Below are positions 24,300-33,749 of a DNA stretch of 60,495 nucleotides, in pieces. Origin of the DNA: Massilia eurypsychrophila. GTDB taxonomy: Bacteria > Pseudomonadota > Gammaproteobacteria > Burkholderiales > Burkholderiaceae_D. Under the pieces are notes generated by a model. That model was not told where the DNA came from and searched no databases. It was given only the letters and a program-made list of their open reading frames with translations. The stretch spans positions 1-60,495 of the forward strand of contig NZ_PDOC01000026.1 in NCBI RefSeq assembly GCF_002760655.1, read 5' to 3'. Numbering within the stretch: the first letter of the stretch is position 1; the number at the start of each line of letters is the position of its first letter. The position numbers and the translations under genes are program-made.

Positions 24300-25583
24300 A
24301 TGTTCAAGCGACGTTTCCCAGCTGCCGAGTCTTGCCTGCGCGCCGGCGCCATGCTGCTCATCGCCGCCGCCATCACATGTCCAGCGGCAGCGGCGACGTC
24401 GCAGCGCCAGACCGTCCAGTTCTGGACCATGCAGCTGTCGCCCTTCAACGATGCCTACGTGCTTGGCGTGATCGCCGCGTTCGAAAAAGCCCATCCGAGC
24501 GTGACGATCCGCTGGACCGACGTGCCGTGGGCCGAAATGGAGCGTAAGACGCTCGCCGCGCTGGCGGCGAAATCGGCGCCCGACGTCGTCAACCTCAATC
24601 CCCAGTTTGCCGCCAAGCTGGCCGAATTCGGCGCGCTGGCCCAGCCGGAAGCTTATCTGTCGGCCGACCAGGTGGCCGCCTTCCTGCCTGCCGTGTGGCG
24701 CGCCAACCGCCTCGATGGCAAAACCTTCGCCCTGCCCTGGTACCTCAACACCAACGTGACGTTATATAACCGTCCGATGCTGGACAAGGCCGGCGTCGCC
24801 GTGCCGGCCAACCTCGACGAACTGCTCGGCGCTGCACGCCAGCTCAAGGCGCGCAGCGGCAGCTACGCCTATTTCCCCGCGCTCGACGCCAGCAGTCCGC
24901 TCGAGGCGCTCGTCGCGATGGGCAATCCGTTGCTCGACGCCAGCGGCTGCCGTGCCGGCTTCATTACCGCCGGCGGCGAACGCGTGTTCAACGTCTACCG
25001 CAGCCTGTACCAGGATGGCCTGGTGCCGAAGAACGTCGTCACCGAAGGCCACCGCAAGGCCGTCGAGATGTTCTTGTCGGGCCAGGTGGCGATGGTCAGC
25101 ACCGGCATGCAGTTCCTCGGCTATATAAAGAACAGCAATCCCGGCATGTACAGCCAGATCGGCGTGGCCGGCCAGATCGGCGCCGGCGGCGGGCCGGCCA
25201 GCATCGCGGCGATGAACGTGGCAGTGATGGAGCGCTCGGCCGTCAAGCCGGCCGCTTTTGCCTTCGCCCAGTTCCTCACCAACCCACAAAACCAGACCGA
25301 GCTGGCCAGGCGCGTGCCGGTGCTGCCGTCGACGTCGGCCAGCTACGACGACGCGTTTTTCCGCCAGCCGCTGGCCGACCCTTTGCTGAACCGGGCGCGC
25401 CAGCTGTCGGTCGAGCAGGTGCGCCGCGGCGAAGTGCTGGTGCCGCCGCTGCGCAAGTACAGCAAGCTGCGCATCAGTTATGCGCGCAACCTGCAGTCGG
25501 CGATGCTGGGGGCGAAGACGGCGCCGCAGGCGCTGGCCGATGTCGGCCGCGAGTGGCAGGCCGTGCTCGGGTGCGCGCGATGA
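24300..25583 (+). CDS. ABC sugar-binding protein (CUT1 family)
   Basis: A 427-residue periplasmic binding protein of the maltose-binding-protein superfamily. Signal sequence residues 1-32 (hydrophobic AGAMLLIAAAITC, ends PAAAATSQ). Mature part starts TVQFWTMQLSPFNDAYVLG, with WTDVPWAEMERKTLAALAA, APDVVNLNPQFAAKLAEFG and FALPWYLNTNVTLYNRPML typical of family 1 sugar binders. First gene of a ten-gene operon whose next transport genes are two permeases and, far downstream, an MsmX/UgpC-like ATPase. Ligand is probably a mannose/HexNAc oligosaccharide. Confidence 0.92.
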   Translation: MFKRRFPAAESCLRAGAMLLIAAAITCPAAAATSQRQTVQFWTMQLSPFNDAYVLGVIAAFEKAHPSVTIRWTDVPWAEMERKTLAALAAKSAPDVVNLNPQFAAKLAEFGALAQPEAYLSADQVAAFLPAVWRANRLDGKTFALPWYLNTNVTLYNRPMLDKAGVAVPANLDELLGAARQLKARSGSYAYFPALDASSPLEALVAMGNPLLDASGCRAGFITAGGERVFNVYRSLYQDGLVPKNVVTEGHRKAVEMFLSGQVAMVSTGMQFLGYIKNSNPGMYSQIGVAGQIGAGGGPASIAAMNVAVMERSAVKPAAFAFAQFLTNPQNQTELARRVPVLPSTSASYDDAFFRQPLADPLLNRARQLSVEQVRRGEVLVPPLRKYSKLRISYARNLQSAMLGAKTAPQALADVGREWQAVLGCAR

Positions 25584-26473
25584 GCCGCGTGTGCCTGGCC
25601 GTCGATGTCGGCGGCACCAAGATCGCCGCTGCGCTGGTTGACGCCACTGGCGCCGTGCTGGCGTCGGCGCGCCGCCCGAGCGAGCCGGCGCGCGGCGGCG
25701 CTGCCGTGCTGGCCGACATGATCGCCTGCATGGATGGCATCGAGCGCCGCGGCCATGACCTGGTGGCAGTCGGTGTCTCGGCCGCCGGCGTGATCGATCC
25801 GCGCGCCGGCGTGGTGGCCGACGCCACCGACGTCATGCCGGGCTGGAAAGGCCAGCGCCTGGCAGATGCCTGCGCCACGTGCTTCGGCGTGCCCGTCGCC
25901 TGCGCCAACGATGTCCACAGCGCCCTTGCCGGTGAACTGTGGCGCAATGAGGCGCTGGCCGGCGTGCGCGGCGCGGTTGTCATGCTCGCCCTCGGCACAG
26001 GCCTGGGCGGCGCCATCGCCGTCGACGGGCGCCTGTTGGCCGGCGCGCATTTCATCGCCGGCCACTTCGGCCGCACGCTCGTGCAGCACAACGGCGGCGC
26101 GGTTACGCTCGACAGCCTGGTCTCGGGCACCGGTTTGTCCAACTTGTATCGCGAACTGGCGCACGCCGAGGCCGACGGCCCCGCCGTGCTGGCGCGCGCC
26201 GGCGCCGGCGAAGCAGCAGCTGCCGCCGCGCTGTCTGCCTGGCTCGATTACCTGGCGATGACGCTGCATAACATCTACTGGATGCTGGATCCAACACTGC
26301 TGATCATCGGCGGCGGCGTCATCGACAGCCGCGCGCACTGGTGGAGTGAGCTCGAAGCGCGGTTGGCTGGCCTGGGCGGCGGTCCGCGCCTGGCGCCCGC
26401 CATCCTCGGCAGCGACGCCGGCGTCATCGGCGCGGCGCGCCTGGCGTGGCAATCGGTAGAGGCGCGCGCATGA
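25580..26473 (+). CDS. ROK-family sugar kinase
   Basis: A 297-residue ROK kinase. Phosphate-binding DVGGTKIAAALVD at residue 9, catalytic Asp in CANDVHSALAGE near 110, GTGLGGAIAVDGRLLAG near 145 and a C-terminal PTLLIIGGGVID. The zinc-binding C-x-C-G-x-x-G-C cluster normally following the G-x-x-G-H motif is absent: that segment here reads FIAGHFGRTLVQHNGG. It overlaps the SBP stop by 4 bases. With NanE in the locus, ManNAc or GlcNAc kinase activity is a reasonable guess; glucokinase is an alternative. Confidence 0.87.
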   Translation: MSRVCLAVDVGGTKIAAALVDATGAVLASARRPSEPARGGAAVLADMIACMDGIERRGHDLVAVGVSAAGVIDPRAGVVADATDVMPGWKGQRLADACATCFGVPVACANDVHSALAGELWRNEALAGVRGAVVMLALGTGLGGAIAVDGRLLAGAHFIAGHFGRTLVQHNGGAVTLDSLVSGTGLSNLYRELAHAEADGPAVLARAGAGEAAAAAALSAWLDYLAMTLHNIYWMLDPTLLIIGGGVIDSRAHWWSELEARLAGLGGGPRLAPAILGSDAGVIGAARLAWQSVEARA

Positions 26474-27348
26474 CACTGTTCCGCCGCCGGCTCGACCATC
26501 CGATGCTGCCCTACCTGTTCCTGATTCCCGCCTGCTCGATCCTTGGCATGTTCGTCATTTATCCGGCGCTCGAAGCGATCATGCTCAGTTTTACCGACTT
26601 CAACATGATCACCTCGCCGTCGTGGGTCGGCCTGGCCAACTACCGCGCGCTGTGGCGCGACCCGTTCTTCTGGTCGGCGCTACGCAATACCTTGCTGTAC
26701 CTGATCGTGGTGGTGCCGGCGCTGGTGCTGCTGCCGATCTTCCTCGCGCTGCTGGTCAACCGCGCCATCCCCGGCATTACCTTGTTCCGCGCGGCCCTGT
26801 ACCTGCCGGCCATCACCTCGCTGGTCATCAGCGGCTTAATCTGGAAATGGGTCTACGAAGAAAAGGGCATCCTCAATTACCTCTTGATCGCCAGCGGCAT
26901 CACCGACAATCCGGTGGCCTTCCTGACCGATCCGAATAACGCCCTGTTCAGCGTGATGGCGGTGACGGTATGGAGCGGCATGGGCTACTACATGGTCATC
27001 TACCTGGCCGGCCTGCAGTCGATCCCGCGCCACCTGTACGAAGTGGCCGAAGTCGAGGGCGTCAGCGCCTGGCAGCAGACATGGCACATCACCATCCCGC
27101 TACTGCGCCCGTCGGTGGCGGTGGTGACGGTGATGTCGTCGATCTCCGCCATGAAGGTGTTCGAGGAAGTCTACGTGATGACGCAGGGCGGGCCGCTCGA
27201 CTCGAGCAAGACGCTGGTGTTTTATATCTACCAGTCGGCGTTCGAGGACTTCGAGATGGGCTACGCGTCGGCGATCGGCGTGGTGCTGTTCGCGATCACG
27301 CTGGTGTTTTCACTGATTAACCTGCGCATCCTCGGCAGGAAAGGCTGA
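26470..27348 (+). CDS. ABC sugar permease (MalF-like)
   Basis: A 292-residue inner-membrane permease with six transmembrane segments, starting PMLPYLFLIPACSILGMFVI. The cytoplasmic EAA loop reads EVAEVEGVSAWQQTWHITIP near residue 200, the docking site for the ATPase. It resembles UgpA/MalF-type permeases of the CUT1 class. It overlaps the ROK stop by 4 bases and is separated from the second permease by one base. Confidence 0.93.
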   Translation: MTLFRRRLDHPMLPYLFLIPACSILGMFVIYPALEAIMLSFTDFNMITSPSWVGLANYRALWRDPFFWSALRNTLLYLIVVVPALVLLPIFLALLVNRAIPGITLFRAALYLPAITSLVISGLIWKWVYEEKGILNYLLIASGITDNPVAFLTDPNNALFSVMAVTVWSGMGYYMVIYLAGLQSIPRHLYEVAEVEGVSAWQQTWHITIPLLRPSVAVVTVMSSISAMKVFEEVYVMTQGGPLDSSKTLVFYIYQSAFEDFEMGYASAIGVVLFAITLVFSLINLRILGRKG

Positions 27349-27349
27349 G

Positions 27350-28189
27350 ATGGCAACCTTCAAGCAAACCGCCGCTGCCGGCGCCGCCCTGCGCTACCTG
27401 GCGCTGGCGGCCGTCACCTTGCTCACCATCGGCCCGTTTCTGTGGTTGCTGTCGACGTCACTCAAACCGGCGGCCGACAATATCTTCGCCTATCCGCCGC
27501 AGTGGATGCCGTCGGCGCCGACGCTGGAGAACTACCGGCGCGTATTCGAGGCGCAGCCGTTTCTGCTGTACCTGAAAAACAGCCTGATCGTCGCCGCGCT
27601 GTCGGTGTTTTGCAACCTGCTGTTTTCGTCACTGGCGGCCTATCCGCTGGCGCGCATGCAGTTTCGCGGCAAGGGCCTGATCTTCGGCGTGCTGCTCGCG
27701 TCGATGATGGTGCCGTTCCAGCTACTGATGATTCCGGTCTACCAGCTGGCCATCTGGCTCGGCCTGCAGAACAGCTACCTTGGCTTGGTGCTGCCGCATG
27801 CCTGCACCGCGTTCGGCATTTTCTTCATGCGCCAGGCGTTTTCCACCTTGCCGATGGCGCTAGAAGAGTCGGCGCTGATGGAAGGCGTGTCGCGCCTGCA
27901 GATCTGGCGCTACGTGCTGCTGCCGCTGGTCAAACCGTCGCTGGCGACGCTCGCCGTATTCAGCTTCATTGCTGTGTGGGGCGACTTCCTGTGGCCGCTG
28001 ATCATCATCGACCAGCCGCATTTGTTCACCTTGCCGCTCGGGGTAAACCGGCTATCGAGCACATTCTCGCTGGACTGGCGCCTGGTCGCCGCCGGCGCCG
28101 TATTCTCGGTGCTGCCGATACTGCTGTTCTTCGGCTTCACCCAGCAGTACTTCATCGAAGGCGCATTAAAAGGAGCAGTCAAGCAATGA
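27350..28189 (+). CDS. ABC sugar permease (MalG-like)
   Basis: A 279-residue six-helix permease, partner of the preceding gene. The EAA loop is EESALMEGVSRLQIWRYVLL near residue 175. N-terminal TM and FLWLLSTSLKPAADNIFAYP are typical of MalG/UgpE. The stop overlaps the GH38 start by 4 bases. Confidence 0.93.
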   Translation: MATFKQTAAAGAALRYLALAAVTLLTIGPFLWLLSTSLKPAADNIFAYPPQWMPSAPTLENYRRVFEAQPFLLYLKNSLIVAALSVFCNLLFSSLAAYPLARMQFRGKGLIFGVLLASMMVPFQLLMIPVYQLAIWLGLQNSYLGLVLPHACTAFGIFFMRQAFSTLPMALEESALMEGVSRLQIWRYVLLPLVKPSLATLAVFSFIAVWGDFLWPLIIIDQPHLFTLPLGVNRLSSTFSLDWRLVAAGAVFSVLPILLFFGFTQQYFIEGALKGAVKQ

Positions 28190-30645
28190 CGCAGCACGAA
28201 CAAGTTGGCCAGGCGCCGCCGATACCAGTCAGCGTGGTCGTCCAGACGCACTGGGACCGCGAATGGTATTTGCCGCACCAGAGCTTCATCGCGCGCATGC
28301 TGCGGGTGGTCGAATCAATCGTCTGCCAGCTCGAAGCCGGGCAGCTCGACAGCTTCCTGTTCGACGGCCAGACCGCCGCCATGGAAGACCTGTTCGAGCA
28401 CGCCGAAGCGCCGCTCGCGGCGCGCGTGCGCCAGTTGGCTGCGGATGGCCGCATCGTGCTTGGGCCCTGGTATGTGATGGCCGACGAATTTCTCGCCAGC
28501 GGCGAAGCGCTGCTGCGCAACCTCGAGCTGGGCATGCGCGACGCCGCGGCGCTGGGCAGCTGCCAGAAAGTCGGCTACCTGCCCGACACCTTCGGCCACG
28601 TCAGCCAGATGCCGCAAATGCTGGCCACCGCCGGCATCGGCAGCGCGGTGCTATGGCGCGGCGCCGACGCCGAGCATGCCGAATTCGACTGGGTCGGCCT
28701 CGACGGCACCGTCACGCCCACCATTTTCCTCACCGAGGGGTATTACCAGCATCCGTTCAACGTCGACAACTGGGAGCAGGCGCTCGACACTTACCTGGCG
28801 CAGATAGCGCCGCGCAGCCTGTCCGGGCAGCTGCTGCTCACCCAGGGCGGCGACCACCTGCTCTCGCGCGCCGACCTGGGCGAGCGCATCGCCGTCTTCA
28901 ACGCCGGCCAGTCCGGCTACCGCCTGGCCCAGTCGACGCTGGCCGCGTTTGTCGACAGCGCCGTGGCCGCCAGCGCCGGACGGCGCAGCCGCATCGATGG
29001 TGAGTTGCGGCGCAACCGGCAAGCGTTCGTGCTGCCCGATGTGCTGTCGACGCGGCGCTACCTCAAGCGCCTGAACCAGCAGGCCGAAGACCGCCTGCTC
29101 GGCGCGATCGAACCGCTGTTCGCCCAGCTCGACGTGCCGCTACCGGCTGCGTACCTCGAAAAGTGCTGGCGCATCCTGATCCAGCAGCAGGCGCACGACT
29201 CGATCTGCGGCTGCAGTGTCGACGCCGTCCACGACGAGATGCGCACCCGCTACACCCTGCTCGACCAGCGCTTCGACGCGCTGCTCGAGCGCGCCCAGGC
29301 CGACGCCGGCATGATCGCCCTCGCCCACGCCGATGGCCACGCCGACGGGCCGTTTGCCGATTTCGCCAGCTTCACGTTGTTCAATCCGCAGCCGCACCAT
29401 ATCGACGGCTGGCGTACCTACAGCCTGTTCCTCAAGGGCGAACGTGCCACCGGCCTGGCGATCGTGCGCGACGACGGCGCCGCGCTCGAGGCGGTAGTGA
29501 TCGACGCGCTGGCGCACAGCGAACTGCGCTCGCCGCTGGACGATTTTCCCGACCCGGTGCACGGCTGGCGCTACGAGGTGGCGATCCGCACGGTACTGCG
29601 CGGGCTGCAGGCGCTGGCCTGCACGGCGGCACCTGCCGCTACGGCGCCGCAGGTGGACGCAACGGCGTCGGCGATTGAGAACGACAGCGTCAGGCTGGTC
29701 GTCGACGCCGGCGCGCTGCGCTGGACCGACAAGGCGAGCGGTCACGAAACGAACGACCCGCTTGTATTCCTGAGCGAATTCGACGCCGGCGACAGCTACA
29801 ATTTTTCGCCACCGCCCGAGCAGCAACAACGTCTGCAAGACCGTTACACCTTGCTCGGCACCCGCACCGTCGGCCCGCTGCAGGAGATGACGCTGGCCAT
29901 CGCCATGACACTGCCGCACTCGCTGGAGCAGCGCGGCACGCTGGTGCGCTCGAGCGGCGTGCTGCGCCTGCGGCTGTGGCAGGACCGTCCCGGCGTCGAA
30001 TGCCGGCTCGACTGGGACAACCAGGCGCGCGACCAGCGTACTCGCCTGCTGATGCCGGTAGCGCCAGGCCTGGCACATACCGTCAGCGACAGCGCCTTCA
30101 GCTGGGCGCGCCGCCCGGTGGTGCTGGCCGACTATCCGAAATCGGTCACCCGCAGCGAAATGCCGGTCTGCGTCAACCCAAGCTACAGCGCCATCGAAGC
30201 GGGCGAACTGTCGTTCTGCCACCGCGCCATGCAGGAATACGAAGTGCTCGACCATGCCGGCCGGCGCTGGCTCGGCGTGACGCTGGTTCGCAGCGTCGGC
30301 TGGCTGTCGCGGCGCGACCTTGTCACCCGTGGCGTCGGGGCGGGGCCTGACCTGGCAACGCCTGGCGCCCAGTGCCTGGGCACCGAATGGTTCGATTTCC
30401 TGCTCGGCCGCCACGGCGGCGACGCCCTGCGCGAAGCGCGCCTGCTGCGTCGCCCGGCCCTGCTGCTGCGCGGTCACAGCCAGCGCTGGCGTGCTCCATT
30501 CGAGATCGACTCCGCGCTTGAGGTATCGGCAGTGCGCCCGCGCGCAGAAGGCATCGAACTGCGTGTATTCAACCCGACCGGCGCGACCGTCGGCGGCGTC
30601 AAGGCGTTCGGCATCGCCACCATTGCTGTCGGAGAGCCGGCATGA
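28186..30645 (+). CDS. GH38 alpha-mannosidase
   Basis: An 819-residue cytoplasmic family-38 glycoside hydrolase. Zinc ligands in VVQTHWDREWYLPHQSF near residue 22, the nucleophile aspartate in GYLPDTFGHVSQMPQM near 130, and the third metal region in QQQAHDSICGCSVDAVHDEM near 340. GH38 C-terminal beta domains fill residues 400-819. No signal peptide, so it acts after import, hydrolysing alpha-mannosides. This is the clearest substrate clue in the operon, pointing to mannose-containing oligosaccharides. Translation is coupled to both neighbours by 4-base overlaps. Confidence 0.93.
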   Translation: MTQHEQVGQAPPIPVSVVVQTHWDREWYLPHQSFIARMLRVVESIVCQLEAGQLDSFLFDGQTAAMEDLFEHAEAPLAARVRQLAADGRIVLGPWYVMADEFLASGEALLRNLELGMRDAAALGSCQKVGYLPDTFGHVSQMPQMLATAGIGSAVLWRGADAEHAEFDWVGLDGTVTPTIFLTEGYYQHPFNVDNWEQALDTYLAQIAPRSLSGQLLLTQGGDHLLSRADLGERIAVFNAGQSGYRLAQSTLAAFVDSAVAASAGRRSRIDGELRRNRQAFVLPDVLSTRRYLKRLNQQAEDRLLGAIEPLFAQLDVPLPAAYLEKCWRILIQQQAHDSICGCSVDAVHDEMRTRYTLLDQRFDALLERAQADAGMIALAHADGHADGPFADFASFTLFNPQPHHIDGWRTYSLFLKGERATGLAIVRDDGAALEAVVIDALAHSELRSPLDDFPDPVHGWRYEVAIRTVLRGLQALACTAAPAATAPQVDATASAIENDSVRLVVDAGALRWTDKASGHETNDPLVFLSEFDAGDSYNFSPPPEQQQRLQDRYTLLGTRTVGPLQEMTLAIAMTLPHSLEQRGTLVRSSGVLRLRLWQDRPGVECRLDWDNQARDQRTRLLMPVAPGLAHTVSDSAFSWARRPVVLADYPKSVTRSEMPVCVNPSYSAIEAGELSFCHRAMQEYEVLDHAGRRWLGVTLVRSVGWLSRRDLVTRGVGAGPDLATPGAQCLGTEWFDFLLGRHGGDALREARLLRRPALLLRGHSQRWRAPFEIDSALEVSAVRPRAEGIELRVFNPTGATVGGVKAFGIATIAVGEPA

Positions 30646-32132
30646 GCGTGCCGACGCGCCGCATTGCCGGCCTGCCCGTCGACGCTCGTCCGGTCGTGCG
30701 CGAACAGGTGCAGTTGCTGGTATCGAAAGCGGGATGGGATCTGGACATGCCGGCCCCCGCAAGTCTGGGCCACTTGCGCCGGCCTGCCGAGCGCGACGCC
30801 CTCGCCGCCTGGCTGGAAAACGCCGCCGCCGGCGCCGACGCGCTGGTGCTGTCGCTCGACATGCTCGTCTACGGCGGCCTGGTGCCGTCGCGCTTCATCG
30901 ACGACAGCCTGGCGAACTTGTCGGACCGTCTCGATTTGCTCACCCGGCTGCGCGCCGCACACCCGCACAAGAATATCTACGCCTTCGCCGCGACGATGCG
31001 CATGTCGAACAATAACGTCAACGAAGAAGAAAAGCTGTACTGGTCCGACTACGGCATGGCGATCTGGAAGTGGTCCTACCTGAGCGACCGCCATGCGCAG
31101 CTGGGCGAACGCGCCGACGGCGACGGCGCCGAGCGGGCCGCTGCCGCGATTCCGCTGGCAGTGCGCCAGGACTACCTGGCCACGCGCGAGCGCAATCTTG
31201 CGCTGACGGTGCAGGCACTTGACCTGGTGGCCGCCGGCGTCATCGACCGCCTGGTGCTGCCGCAGGACGACACCGCCGATTTTGGCTTCAATATCGCCGA
31301 ACGGCGCATGCTCGAACAACGCATCGCCGCCGCCGGCCTGGCCGATAAAGTACTGGTGTATCCTGGCGCCGACGAGGTGATGCACACCCTGTGCGCGCAC
31401 CTGGTCGCAAGCGCCGACAGCACCCGCGCGCCGCTGGCGTTCTACCTTCACTGCAGCGACCCGGCCAACGTCGGTGCGCTGCGAGCCCTGTACGAAGACC
31501 GCCCGGTGCTCGACGCCGTGCGCTGCCAGGTGGTGGCCGCCGGCGCGCGCGTGTGCGAGCGGATCGACGACGCCGACATCGTGCTGGCCGTGCACACGCG
31601 CGGCGCCGGCCAGGGCGACTGGGCCATGCAGCGCCCGCTACCCGATCCGGTCGACATCGATCCGGCCTGGATCGAGGCGATGACCGCCTGGCACAGCGCC
31701 GGCCGGCCAATCGCGCTGGTCGACCTGGCGTATGCCAACGGCGCCGATCCGGCCATGCTGGGCGAGCTGGCGCAGCGCCTGCCGCTGGCCGCGCTGTCGG
31801 CCTACGCCGGCTGGAACACTGCCAGCAACAGCATCGGCAGCCTGGTGGCGCAGTGCGTGCTCGAGCGCGGCAACGCCACCGACAAGGAAATGCTGACGCT
31901 GCGCCTGCTGGAAGACTACTTGTGGCAGGCCGTGCTGCGCCAGGCAGTGCGCCTGGGCGCCACCGAGTCCGACTTCGATCCAGCGCGCCTGCGCCAGCGC
32001 GTCGACCAGGTGTTCCGCGCCCACGCCAACGCCTGGGCCGCGGCGAATGGCCTTGGCTACGAAGTGACCGACATTACGCTGCCGTGGGACCGCACGTTCG
32101 AAATCGGGCTGCGTCTGAAGAGAACCGCATGA
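30642..32132 (+). CDS. DUF4127 family protein
   Basis: A 496-residue protein of the DUF4127 family. Recognisable stretches: RIAGLPVDARPVVREQVQLL at the start, ADALVLSLDMLVYGGLVPSR near 70, RMSNNNVNEEEKLYWSDYG near 120, RLVLPQDDTADFGFN near 205 and SAYAGWNTASNSIGSLVAQ near 385. No signal peptide or membrane segment. Biochemical role unknown to me; members occur in sugar-utilisation operons. Translational coupling with GH38 before it and the FAD enzyme after it suggests a metabolic step on the same glycan. Confidence 0.82.
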   Translation: MSVPTRRIAGLPVDARPVVREQVQLLVSKAGWDLDMPAPASLGHLRRPAERDALAAWLENAAAGADALVLSLDMLVYGGLVPSRFIDDSLANLSDRLDLLTRLRAAHPHKNIYAFAATMRMSNNNVNEEEKLYWSDYGMAIWKWSYLSDRHAQLGERADGDGAERAAAAIPLAVRQDYLATRERNLALTVQALDLVAAGVIDRLVLPQDDTADFGFNIAERRMLEQRIAAAGLADKVLVYPGADEVMHTLCAHLVASADSTRAPLAFYLHCSDPANVGALRALYEDRPVLDAVRCQVVAAGARVCERIDDADIVLAVHTRGAGQGDWAMQRPLPDPVDIDPAWIEAMTAWHSAGRPIALVDLAYANGADPAMLGELAQRLPLAALSAYAGWNTASNSIGSLVAQCVLERGNATDKEMLTLRLLEDYLWQAVLRQAVRLGATESDFDPARLRQRVDQVFRAHANAWAAANGLGYEVTDITLPWDRTFEIGLRLKRTA

Positions 32133-33739
32133 ACGATCGCATCGACACCGACATCGCCGTCATCGGCGCCAGCCTGGGCGGCGTGCTCGCTGCCTGGCAG
32201 GCTGCCAGCGCCGGCAGCGCCGTCGTGCTCACCGCCGAATTCGACTGGATCGGCGGACAGCTGACCAGCCAGGGGGTGCCACCCGACGAGCACCGCCTGA
32301 TCGAGCACGGCGGCGCATCCCGCAGCTACCTGGCGATGCGGGAGGCGCTGCGCAGCCACTACCTCGAGCAGCCTGGCTTCGTCGACAACTCGGTCATGAC
32401 CGAAGGCTGCAATCCTGGCGACGGCTGGGTAAGCCGGCTGTGCGTGGAACCGGCCGTCGCCGCGGCCTACCTGGAAGACCTGCTGGCGCCGCTGGCTGCC
32501 AACGGCAGCCTGCGCATCGTGCGTGGCGCGAGGCCCGTTGCAGCAAGCTGCGCGCAAGACGGCGCAGCCAAGCGCGTCACCGCGGTCACGCTGCGCGGTG
32601 CCGATGGTGCGCTGACCACCATCGCCGCCCGCTGGTTCCTCGACGCCACCGACACCGGCGCGCTGATCGACCTGGCCGGATTGCCAAGCCGCCTTGGCAA
32701 GGAAGCTCGCGCCGAATTTGGCGAAGCCGACGCGCCCGAACAGGCCGACCGGATCGACCAGCAGCCGGTGACGATGGTGATGGCGCTGCGGCGCGGCGGT
32801 GCCAACTTGCAGTTGCCCCCCGCGCCGCCGCACTACGACTTCTGGCACAGCCACGTGCTGCCGCACTACGGTTACCTGCAGCTGGGCCTCGACATCCCCG
32901 GCGCCGGCCGCGGCGAAAGCGTACGCCTGCCGCTGTTCGGCAGCGGCCAGGTGCTCGACCTGTGGCGCTACCGGCGCGTCGTCAGCGCCGCCAACTGGCG
33001 CCAGGCGCGCGCCGAGGTGTCGCTGATTAACTGGGCGCAGAACGACTACGGCCTGCAGCCGCTTCTGGAAGGGCCGATGGCCGAAGACGACGTCGTCGCC
33101 GCGGCTGCCGCCCTGTCGCTGTGTCTGTTGCACTGGCTGCGCACCGAGGCCCCACGGCACGACGGCAGCGGCGCCGGTTACCCTGACTTGGAGCTCGCGC
33201 CCGAGGTGCTCGGCACCGCCAGCGGCCTGGCGCAGCAAGTGTACGTGCGCGAGTCGCGCCGCATCATCGGCCTCGATTGCCTCAGTCAGGCCGACATCGC
33301 AGTTGCGCCCGGCCTGCCGGTCGGCCAGGCGGCCGCGCGCGAGGACAGCGTCGGTGTGGCCTGGTACAACATGGACATCCATCCGACGGTAGTGTCTGGC
33401 CACGGCGTGAATGGCCACGTGCGTCCGTTCACGCTGCCGCTTGGCAGCTTCATTGCGCGCGACTGCGTCAACCTCATCCCGGCGTGCAAGAACATCTCCG
33501 TCACCCACCTGGTCAATGCCTGCACGCGCGTCCATCCTGCCGAATGGCTGATCGGCGAAGTGGCCGGCCTGCTGGCGGTGTTCGCCGAGCGCCGCGGCGT
33601 CGCACTGGCCGCCATTCACGCCGATGCGAATCTGCGCGGCGCCTTCCAGCAAAGCCTGGACGACGCCGGCATCGTGCGCCAGTGGGACGCTGCGCTGCTG
33701 GCGCGCCTTGCGGCGCCGGCTTCCCTTAATCCTGCCTGA
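32129..33739 (+). CDS. FAD-dependent oxidoreductase
   Basis: A 536-residue flavoprotein. N-terminal dinucleotide fold TDIAVIGASLGGVLAAWQA at residue 7, followed by WIGGQLTSQGVPPDEHRLIE (substrate side) and ARWFLDATDTGALIDLAG near 170. A C-terminal NISVTHLVNACTRVHPAEW near 450 matches the FAD-binding end of this family (FAD_oxidored type). No signal peptide. Substrate unknown; its place between DUF4127 and an ABC ATPase in a glycan operon suggests oxidation of a sugar or sugar-derived compound (inference). Confidence 0.87.
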   Translation: MNDRIDTDIAVIGASLGGVLAAWQAASAGSAVVLTAEFDWIGGQLTSQGVPPDEHRLIEHGGASRSYLAMREALRSHYLEQPGFVDNSVMTEGCNPGDGWVSRLCVEPAVAAAYLEDLLAPLAANGSLRIVRGARPVAASCAQDGAAKRVTAVTLRGADGALTTIAARWFLDATDTGALIDLAGLPSRLGKEARAEFGEADAPEQADRIDQQPVTMVMALRRGGANLQLPPAPPHYDFWHSHVLPHYGYLQLGLDIPGAGRGESVRLPLFGSGQVLDLWRYRRVVSAANWRQARAEVSLINWAQNDYGLQPLLEGPMAEDDVVAAAAALSLCLLHWLRTEAPRHDGSGAGYPDLELAPEVLGTASGLAQQVYVRESRRIIGLDCLSQADIAVAPGLPVGQAAAREDSVGVAWYNMDIHPTVVSGHGVNGHVRPFTLPLGSFIARDCVNLIPACKNISVTHLVNACTRVHPAEWLIGEVAGLLAVFAERRGVALAAIHADANLRGAFQQSLDDAGIVRQWDAALLARLAAPASLNPA

Positions 33740-33749
33740 TCGGTTTCGC

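Noticed and set aside
27442-28185. N-terminal extension that would fuse GH38 to an upstream open frame
   Set aside because: The extension is the out-of-frame shadow of the second permease; the ATG at 28186 is directly followed by GH38-like sequence and overlaps the permease stop by 4 bases.
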